From: CAYUQT01 sp964596165
Lineage (GTDB): Bacteria; Planctomycetota; Phycisphaerae; UBA1845; JAFGLZ01
DNA: 29,950 bases
NCBI GenBank assembly: GCA_964596165.1
Contig: CAZQTW010000071.1
Span: 1 to 29,950, forward strand
Reading direction: 5' to 3'
This document shows positions 24,163 to 29,950 of this stretch, piece after piece (position 1 is the first letter of the stretch; the number at the start of each line of letters is the position of its first letter). Below the pieces are notes generated by a model. The model saw only the letters and a program-made list of their open reading frames with translations. It made no database searches and was not told where the DNA came from. Made by a program: the position numbers and the translations under genes.

Positions 24163-25236
24163 TCATCCCCAAATGCGCCTGTACTGTTCCGCGATGTTGT
24201 CCGCGGGCCTGTACGTGCGAACGTGATCCTTCATCCTTTCCCCGAGGATCTCCATCTTACCCAGGTCGGCTTGACCTATGCCAGCCTCACCGCAGAAGCG
24301 CAGGTAAGCTACCTTGTTGAAGTCAAAACCCATAAGTTCAACGCCCAGGCGGTCCGCGGAGAGCCAGTCCGTGCTCGCAATCGCAATGCGATGATCCACC
24401 GCCGTACCGTCGATCGGACCATTCCCCTCCATCCCCTGGAATCCGTCGAGCACCGACAGGTGAGCGCGCACACGCTTGGCCAGCATGAGCATGTTGAAAT
24501 GGATGCCCTCGCTGTTGTCGCCGCCGTGAGCCCGCGGTTTGTCGCTGTTGGGGTTCCCAGGTTCCGCTCCCCAACGGAATCCGCGGTTCTTGAGCATGGA
24601 TCCGAAGGTCATGTTCTTAATGCCGAGCGTGGTGGCCGCACAGATGTGTGTCTTCAGAATCGCCGACGAAATGACATAGCTTTCCGCATCCACCAAGAGC
24701 TTGGAGACCCTGACCGGCACACTGTGAAACCGCCCGTCGACCACGTGTTCGATCACCGACGCATCGTCATCCAAATCGAGGAGCCTGACCCTGTAGTCCT
24801 TCTTCAAATCCTCGTACTTGTAGTTGTTGTACCCCTCGATCGTCGGCCCGGTCCCCGCCGACTCCGCGATAAGGACCTCATCCTTCACCAGGGGTTTCAG
24901 AAACTCCAGAATCCCTCGCAGGCAATCCACGTGCGTTGCCGAAAGCTGGACCTCCGTCGATACTAGGTTCGGCTTGATTACCACCCGTTTCTTCTTCGCC
25001 AGGCCCTGCTTGACCTGGGGCTCGATTAGCTTGAGGGCCTTGTACACGTTGTCGGCCCGCGAGTTGCCGTGGGTCAGTGCGACAAACGTCCTGTTCGTGC
25101 CGGACACAGTCTGCGCTTCCCCTTGCCCCAAGGCCGCCTTGGCCGCCTGAAGTGCCGCCAACCCTCCCGCAATACCCAAGGCCGCATGGCCCAACACCTG
25201 ACGCCGCGACAGATCCCCACCACACCCATTCATCAT
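24163..25236 (-). CDS. Tat-signal DUF362 protein
   Basis: A 357-residue protein with a twin-arginine motif (SRRQVLG, 10-16) and a hydrophobic signal region to about residue 37. The DUF362 core shows VVIKPNLVS (85-93), ILKTH (193-197) and LGIKNMTFG (204-212). DUF362 proteins are often linked to iron-sulphur or redox proteins. No ferredoxin-type cysteine cluster is present here, so this form has only the core domain. The ATG at 25236 has GGGAGA four bases upstream and puts the Tat motif at the normal distance. It is the last gene of the minus-strand operon that includes the ABC transporter and the nitroreductase (76 bases upstream). Its biochemical role is unknown. Confidence 0.78.
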   Translation of the reverse strand: MMNGCGGDLSRRQVLGHAALGIAGGLAALQAAKAALGQGEAQTVSGTNRTFVALTHGNSRADNVYKALKLIEPQVKQGLAKKKRVVIKPNLVSTEVQLSATHVDCLRGILEFLKPLVKDEVLIAESAGTGPTIEGYNNYKYEDLKKDYRVRLLDLDDDASVIEHVVDGRFHSVPVRVSKLLVDAESYVISSAILKTHICAATTLGIKNMTFGSMLKNRGFRWGAEPGNPNSDKPRAHGGDNSEGIHFNMLMLAKRVRAHLSVLDGFQGMEGNGPIDGTAVDHRIAIASTDWLSADRLGVELMGFDFNKVAYLRFCGEAGIGQADLGKMEILGERMKDHVRTYRPADNIAEQYRRIWG

Positions 25237-25312
25237 TCCATCTCCCGAGAACCGCAGGACAGTCCGCCCCGCAGGCCTTTCCCACAACTGTAGCGATCTC
25301 ACGCTGGAAGTG

Positions 25313-26071
25313 CTACTTATCGGCGGGATAGCCCACCGGCAGAAGATACACCGGCCGAAGACGATCGGGCAGGTTCATTCCCACCCTGACCTTGGATTCA
25401 TCCGCACCCCCCACAGGTGTGCCGGCCAACCCGAGCGCAGTTGCCTGCAGCAGTATGTTCTGGGCCACGTGTCCCGCTTCCAAGAGGCTGTACCGTTCCT
25501 CATGGCCCTTGAATCTGGGCGTCAGCCGCGAGACATCCATCACCACCACGAGGCACACCGGCGCCGACCGCACCGATGCCTGGCTCAAAGGTCCGTTTTC
25601 GGGCTTCCGTCGAACGTCCTCTGAGGCCAGACGCCGCAGCACGTGCGGCTTGGGTTCATATTCGAAGACCCCCTTGCGGTCCAACACATAGACGGTCAGC
25701 GGGTAGAGGGCCCCCGCCGACGGCGCCGTTCGTAGCCCCTTTTGCGTCTGCGTAATACCCTGCGCCGCCCAACAAAGCTGCGACACCTGCTCGATTGACA
25801 ACGGTCGGTCGGCAAAGGCGCGACAGGTCCGGCGCTTCGCCAGCGCCTCTGCCAGCGGCATGCCGCCTCCCGTGCTGGGGTTGGGCAGCTTGATCACGCT
25901 GTCGAGCACGCCGCACTCATCGGCAATGCCACTCGACGACCTCTGCTCCTGCAGATGCTTGGCACCCTGACCGGAAGCCTGCTTCTCCTCCGCAAGAACG
26001 TGGCCAGAGCCGGCCAATAGTGCCATCGCGATGGTCGCCGCCCCAACCGCCGTGTACACTTCCGTATTCAT
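25313..26071 (-). CDS. Secreted SagB/ThcOx-type nitroreductase-family protein
   Basis: A 252-residue flavin-dependent protein of the nitroreductase superfamily, SagB-type dehydrogenase group. A signal peptide covers about 1-27 (cleavage near VLA-EEK). The FMN-contact segment KRRTCRAF (79-86) and the family motif RTAPSAGALYPL (114-125) are clear; the C-terminal part has AGHVAQNILLQATALGL. SagB enzymes oxidise azolines in peptide toxin clusters, but no YcaO-type cyclodehydratase is in the window, so a peptide-modification role is unsupported. Export from the cytoplasm is unusual for a flavin enzyme. GGGGAGG six bases before the ATG at 26071 fixes the start. It lies between the isomerase-like gene and the DUF362 gene. 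Confidence 0.82.
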   Translation of the reverse strand: MNTEVYTAVGAATIAMALLAGSGHVLAEEKQASGQGAKHLQEQRSSSGIADECGVLDSVIKLPNPSTGGGMPLAEALAKRRTCRAFADRPLSIEQVSQLCWAAQGITQTQKGLRTAPSAGALYPLTVYVLDRKGVFEYEPKPHVLRRLASEDVRRKPENGPLSQASVRSAPVCLVVVMDVSRLTPRFKGHEERYSLLEAGHVAQNILLQATALGLAGTPVGGADESKVRVGMNLPDRLRPVYLLPVGYPADK

Positions 26072-26108
26072 GGAATGCCTCCCCTTGACGCCATCCACCT
26101 CCTCGGTA

Positions 26109-27011
26109 CTACACCGTGCAGATCTCAAAGGCCCGCTCCAGCGCCTTCACCGGGTTTCCCTTCGGAACAAACTCGTGTCCTACGTAGCCCGTATAGCCTT
26201 TGTCCGCGATGCACTTTAGCACCGCCGGATAGTAGATCTCCTGCGTCTCGTCGATTTCGTTGCGACCCGGATTGCCGCCCGTGTGGAAGTGCCCGATGTA
26301 CTCGATGTTCTTCGTTATCGTACGGATGAGGTCCCCTTCCATGATCTGCATATGATAAATGTCGTAGAGAAGCTTGACCCTGGGCGAGCCCACGCGTTTG
26401 CACACCTCGACGCCCCACTCGGTGTGGTCCGCCTGATAGTCCTTATGGTCGACTTTGCTGTTCAGCAGTTCCATGACTAACGTGATCTCCTTTTCCTCGG
26501 CGACGCGCGCCACGCGTTTGAGGCCTTCGACGGTAGTCTTCATGCCCTCCTCGTCCGACAACCCGCTTCGGTTCCCCGGAAAGCAGATCAAGTTCGGGAT
26601 TCCATAGTGAGCCGCCAAGTCCAAGTTTTTTCGGATCTCCTCTTCGATCCGAGCGTGGTTCTCACGGCGGTTCAACCCGTTGGTCAGGGTGCCATGCCCG
26701 CCGACGGCCGCGATCCTCAGGCCCGCCTTGCGAATCGCGTCCCAGTGCTTCCGATCCACCAACTCGATGGCGGAATAGCCGATCCTTACCGCCTCGGCGA
26801 TGAGTTGTTCCATCGAGAGCTTCCCATTGTAGCACCATTGGGATATCGACTGCTTCAGGCGACCGCGGCCGTTCGACGCCGTTCCCTCCGCGGCCCCTGC
26901 CGACGCGGAGGCCATCATCTGTGCGGCCACTCCGCCGGGGATACCCACCGCCAGGTCCCTCAAGACCGTCCGTCGCGAAACCACGCCGCCGTCATTCCGT
27001 TCCCGTATCAT
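26109..27011 (-). CDS. Tat-signal hydroxypyruvate-isomerase-like TIM-barrel protein
   Basis: A 300-residue sugar isomerase/epimerase family protein. It has a twin-arginine start (SRRTVLRD, 12-19) and a hydrophobic signal to about 42. The barrel begins LKQSISQWCYNGKLSMEQL, close to the start of hydroxypyruvate isomerase (Hyi). Expected ligands are E181 in VMELLN, D217 in LYDIYH, H243 in HFHTG and E280 in GHEF. It probably interconverts hydroxypyruvate and tartronate semialdehyde or a similar small keto-acid or ketose pair. GAGGAG lies eight bases before the ATG. It sits 45 bases behind the transporter permease gene. Like its distant relative at 15487-16467 it has an export signal. Confidence 0.8.
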   Translation of the reverse strand: MIRERNDGGVVSRRTVLRDLAVGIPGGVAAQMMASASAGAAEGTASNGRGRLKQSISQWCYNGKLSMEQLIAEAVRIGYSAIELVDRKHWDAIRKAGLRIAAVGGHGTLTNGLNRRENHARIEEEIRKNLDLAAHYGIPNLICFPGNRSGLSDEEGMKTTVEGLKRVARVAEEKEITLVMELLNSKVDHKDYQADHTEWGVEVCKRVGSPRVKLLYDIYHMQIMEGDLIRTITKNIEYIGHFHTGGNPGRNEIDETQEIYYPAVLKCIADKGYTGYVGHEFVPKGNPVKALERAFEICTV

Positions 27012-27056
27012 GTTCCGACTCCTCTTCCTGCTTTGCCAGGCGGAAGTGCCCTCCGC

Positions 27057-27947
27057 CTATCCCTTGACCGCACCGGCCGTCAGGCCGTCGATGAACCACC
27101 GCTGAAACACGACGTACAGCAGGATCATCGGCGATGCAATCATCGTAATCGCCGCGAACGTCAGGTCATAGCGAACCAGGTGCTGGTAGGTGAAGTTCCA
27201 GAGCCCGAACGGCAGGGTCCACATGGTGTCCTCGCGGATGAACTGCTGAACGAGCAGGAGCTCATTCCATACGCCCAGCGCGCTGAATACGGCGACCGTT
27301 GCAATCGCGGGTCTGGCGACGGGCATTAAGATCCGCCAGTAAACCCCGAACGGCCCGCACCCATCGATCCGCGCCGCGTACTCCAAGTCGCGCGGGAGCG
27401 CCAGGAAGAACGCCCGCATCACATAGATCGCCAGCGGCAGCTCCCACGCGACATAGGACAGGATCAGCCCCGTGTAAGTGTCCAGCAGCGCCATCTTCTT
27501 CAACAACAGGAACAGCGGAACCAGAACGCCCTGCACGGGGATGATCAGACCCAGCAGAAAGACCGTAAAGATCTTGTCCCGCCCGCGAAAGTCCAGCCTG
27601 GCGAAGGCGAAGGCCGCCATGCTCCCGAGGAGTGTGATCGCCACCGTACTGACCGTCGTGATCAACACGCTGTTGAACACGTACTTGCCTAACCCTCCGA
27701 TATTCCAGGCATCGACAAAGTTCCCGATCCGCAAGGCCTCCGGCAGGGCCCACGGTGAGGTAAAGAACTCCCGGTTCGTCTTCAACGAAGACATCACCGT
27801 CCAAACGAGCGGAAGCACCATCATCAATGAGGCCGCCCCCAGGAACACCGTTACCGGAAGATAGGGCAGCGATCCGCGCCATGCCCTCGTGGTGCAAGTT
27901 CGCCTGAGCGTATCAGGCGCCAAAGGCGTCCGGTCGGCCAACCTCAT
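27057..27947 (-). CDS. Carbohydrate ABC transporter permease, MalG type
   Basis: A 296-residue inner-membrane protein with six predicted transmembrane segments. The cytoplasmic EAA loop is EYAARIDGCG (189-198), which docks the ATPase. It belongs to the CUT1 (MalG/UgpE-like) group. Its ATG at 27947 overlaps the upstream permease stop by one base (TGATG) and GGAG lies about eight bases upstream; a longer in-frame extension exists but overlaps the MalF-type gene and lacks homology-like sequence. No ATPase gene is in the window; CUT1 systems often share one encoded elsewhere. Confidence 0.88.
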   Translation of the reverse strand: MRLADRTPLAPDTLRRTCTTRAWRGSLPYLPVTVFLGAASLMMVLPLVWTVMSSLKTNREFFTSPWALPEALRIGNFVDAWNIGGLGKYVFNSVLITTVSTVAITLLGSMAAFAFARLDFRGRDKIFTVFLLGLIIPVQGVLVPLFLLLKKMALLDTYTGLILSYVAWELPLAIYVMRAFFLALPRDLEYAARIDGCGPFGVYWRILMPVARPAIATVAVFSALGVWNELLLVQQFIREDTMWTLPFGLWNFTYQHLVRYDLTFAAITMIASPMILLYVVFQRWFIDGLTAGAVKG

Positions 27948-28804
27948 CAGGCGGTCTCCTCGGGCCGTGTTCGGCGACTCACGAACACATACAAGACGGT
28001 GATCAAGAACACCAGGACGGTCGTAATGGCGGCCAGAGCGGCTGCGTAGCCCATCCTCGCCGACTCGGCACTGAATGCACTGCGCACCAGCCACGTGCTG
28101 ACATTCTCGGTCGCATGGTGTGGCCCGCCCCGGGTCATCACGAAAAAGAGATCGTATGCCTTGAACGCACCGGTCATGCATAGCAGGACACTCACCAGCG
28201 TCGTCTCACGGAGCAAGGGCAGCGAAATGTGGAGAATCCGACGAATCTCGCCGGCTCCATCGATCAGGGCCGCCTCATACAACTCCCGTGGGATCCCTTG
28301 AAGCGCGGCATAGAACAGGACCATGTAGAAACCGCAGTAGGTCCATCCGCTGACCAAGCATACGGCCAGGAGGGCCGTCCTTTCATCGCCGAGCAGGCCT
28401 CGTTCCGTCACGCGAAGCGCTCCAATGTAGGGATGGAAGATGAAATACCACATCAGTCCGATGACCGTGAGTGAAAGCGTCATGGGTGTGAACAGCAGCA
28501 CTCGGAAGAGCCCGTAACCGCGACGTTTCAGATCCAGCAGAACGGCCAGAATCAGGCCCGTGCCCACCTCCAGAACCAGCGTCGCCACCATATAGACCGC
28601 GTTGTTCCTCAACGAACGAAGAAAGATCTCGTCGCCCGTGAAGGCGATCCTGTAGTTCCGAAGCCCAACAAATCGAATCTCCCCCCCTCCGCTCCAGTCG
28701 AAGAGGCTCAGGACGAATGTCGCAAGTGTCGGCGTCAGGATGAATACGCCGAAAAGCACCAGTGCCGGCAGAACGAAGGCGTAGGCCGTCCGACGTTCGG
28801 TCAT
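27947..28804 (-). CDS. Carbohydrate ABC transporter permease, MalF type
   Basis: A 285-residue inner-membrane permease of the CUT1 (MalF/UgpA-like) group with six predicted transmembrane segments. The EAA loop is YEAALIDGAGE (176-186). It forms the heterodimeric channel with the MalG-type protein. The start overlaps the stop of the binding protein by four bases (ATGA), so the three genes are translationally coupled. Confidence 0.88.
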   Translation of the reverse strand: MTERRTAYAFVLPALVLFGVFILTPTLATFVLSLFDWSGGGEIRFVGLRNYRIAFTGDEIFLRSLRNNAVYMVATLVLEVGTGLILAVLLDLKRRGYGLFRVLLFTPMTLSLTVIGLMWYFIFHPYIGALRVTERGLLGDERTALLAVCLVSGWTYCGFYMVLFYAALQGIPRELYEAALIDGAGEIRRILHISLPLLRETTLVSVLLCMTGAFKAYDLFFVMTRGGPHHATENVSTWLVRSAFSAESARMGYAAALAAITTVLVFLITVLYVFVSRRTRPEETA

Positions 28805-29950
28805 CGGCTCGGGTCCTTTCTTGCGGCAGCCTTCCTCCAGGCGGCCACCTGCGATTCCGCCTTGGCCAGGGCCGTCTTCGGATCCGCCTTCCCATCGGCC
28901 ACCAGCGCGATCGCATCATAGAGCCGATACGCCACATCGATTGCATAGCCCGTATCCGGCGGGGCCAAGATCTCCTTCGCGTTCTGCCAAATCTCCAACG
29001 ACCGCCGCAACGGCGGACTTAGCGAGATCGGATCGACGGCACCCTTGGTCGCACTGATTACTCCCGCACCCACCATGCGCTTCTGCACCGACAACGAGGT
29101 CATGTGCCTCAAGAACGCAACCGCCAGATCAAAGTGTTTCGTTCCTTTGCTGACCATATAGCCGGTGTTCAGGGCCACCAGGCTCGTCTGATCGCCCTTA
29201 CCGTCCGCGATCGGGGGCAAGTTGAAGCCGTCATACTCGAAATCGGCCGGCGCATCCGTCTGAGCCCCCGAAACGAGCCAGTTGCCCATCGGATAGAATA
29301 CTCCCTTGCCGTTGAAAAAACTGATCTGAGCGTCCGGATCATTGATCGCCATGAATGCCCTATTGAGAAGCCCCTCCTGCGCCCAGGTTCCGATGAAGCC
29401 AAGCGCCCGAATGAATTCGGGGTTGTCGAAGCGTGTCCCCGGCCTCAGCTTCAGGACGTCGTCGTAGAGCTTGCCTCCAACGACTCGATGGATGATCTGC
29501 GCCCCCCAGTTACCCATCGGCCAGAGTTCCCAGTTGCCGAAGAACATCGGGATCTCACCGGCCGCCTTCAGTTTCCGGGCCGCTGCCAGCAACTCGTCGT
29601 AAGTCTTGGGTACCTCAATCTTGTGTTTGGCCAGCAGCCTCGTGTTGTACCAATGGATTACCGTCACCATGATCGCATTGGGTACCAGGTAATTCCGACC
29701 GTCCACAGTGGTGGCGTGCCACGCGTTGGGATGGAACGTGTCGCGCCAGCCGTCCTTGTCCAACGCGTCGGTCAGGTCGGCAACGTACCCATCCCGCACC
29801 TTACTCAGAACGCGGTGCCCCGCCCACTCGAAGAACACATCGGGCGGATCGCCCCCCTGAAGCAACGACTGGAGCCCCTGTTTCTCGTAGACGCTCCCCT
29901 CCAGGATCACCTGTCTGACCTTGACATTCGGATGCATCACCTCGAACTCG
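28801..29950 (-). CDS. Extracellular solute-binding protein of a carbohydrate ABC transporter (N-terminus outside window)
   Basis: The frame stays open past the right edge, so the signal peptide and the first residues are missing. The visible 382 or so residues belong to family 1 (MalE/UgpB-like) binding proteins: EFEVMHPNVKVRQV near the visible start, then GGDPPDVFFEW and AVAFLRHMTSLSVQ towards the C-terminus. It delivers a sugar or oligosaccharide to the MalF/MalG pair. The ligand cannot be named; the isomerase and nitroreductase in the same operon give only weak hints. Confidence 0.85.
   Translation of the reverse strand, partial: EFEVMHPNVKVRQVILEGSVYEKQGLQSLLQGGDPPDVFFEWAGHRVLSKVRDGYVADLTDALDKDGWRDTFHPNAWHATTVDGRNYLVPNAIMVTVIHWYNTRLLAKHKIEVPKTYDELLAAARKLKAAGEIPMFFGNWELWPMGNWGAQIIHRVVGGKLYDDVLKLRPGTRFDNPEFIRALGFIGTWAQEGLLNRAFMAINDPDAQISFFNGKGVFYPMGNWLVSGAQTDAPADFEYDGFNLPPIADGKGDQTSLVALNTGYMVSKGTKHFDLAVAFLRHMTSLSVQKRMVGAGVISATKGAVDPISLSPPLRRSLEIWQNAKEILAPPDTGYAIDVAYRLYDAIALVADGKADPKTALAKAESQVAAWRKAAARKDPSR

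Noticed and set aside
25313..26071. Azole-peptide (SagB) toxin or RiPP cluster
   Set aside because: No YcaO, leader-peptide protease or short precursor gene is present. The protein is exported and sits in a sugar transporter operon.

Overview
This window reads as chromosomal DNA of a free-living, carbohydrate-degrading bacterium, most likely of the Planctomycetota (Phycisphaerae-like) or a neighbouring PVC lineage. The grounds are a roughly 60% G+C composition judged by eye, two NPCBM-carrying alpha-galactosidase-type hydrolases, Tat-signal sugar isomerases, a Tat-signal DUF362 protein, a small PEP-CTERM protein and an elongated CsrA. No rRNA, tRNA, CRISPR array or complete mobile element was found. 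The phylum is an inference; no marker gene is present.

Layout. The first 52 bases hold a short tandem repeat that could be the end of an insertion sequence. Positions 164-6595 (minus) carry a glycan-degradation block: an NPCBM/GH36-like hydrolase coupled by a 4-base overlap to a BNR-repeat lipoprotein, then a second NPCBM/GH36-like hydrolase behind its own promoter. Next come csrA (minus) with a strong hairpin in its leader, and an approximately 900 bp region without a convincing protein gene. That region contains an AT-rich island and a GC-rich block that folds like a structured RNA on the minus strand. Positions 7999-9272 hold an orphan receiver-XRE regulator and a convergent coiled-coil lipoprotein. 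Positions 9914-14294 hold a reductase-membrane fusion, an FAD-dependent GMC alcohol oxidase and a convergent AttH/CrtC-like protein, which together suggest oxidation of a lipid or long-chain alcohol.

The most interesting block is 14439-19686 (plus): a D-2-hydroxyacid dehydrogenase, a hydroxypyruvate-isomerase-like TIM barrel, a DhnA/LsrF-type class I aldolase, a PfkB kinase and a UxaC-like isomerase. Read together they could form a phosphorylating, aldol-cleaving route for uronic acids. Isomerase makes a keto-uronate, kinase phosphorylates it, aldolase yields DHAP plus tartronate semialdehyde, isomerase gives hydroxypyruvate, and dehydrogenase gives glycerate. This would parallel inositol catabolism (IolC/IolJ) and differ from the classical UxuA/KdgK/KdgA pathway, none of whose later enzymes is present here.

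The remainder holds a small convergent PEP-CTERM protein; a membrane-linked trio (LpxL-like acyltransferase, CPBP protease, small anchored protein; 20369-22616); a DEAD-box helicase with a recognisable promoter; and a long minus-strand operon entering from beyond the right edge. That operon encodes a carbohydrate ABC transporter (binding protein, two permeases), a second Tat-signal hydroxypyruvate-isomerase-like protein, a secreted SagB-type nitroreductase and a Tat-signal DUF362 protein. Start codons were chosen by ribosome binding sites and signal peptides, so several proteins are shorter than their maximal open frames.
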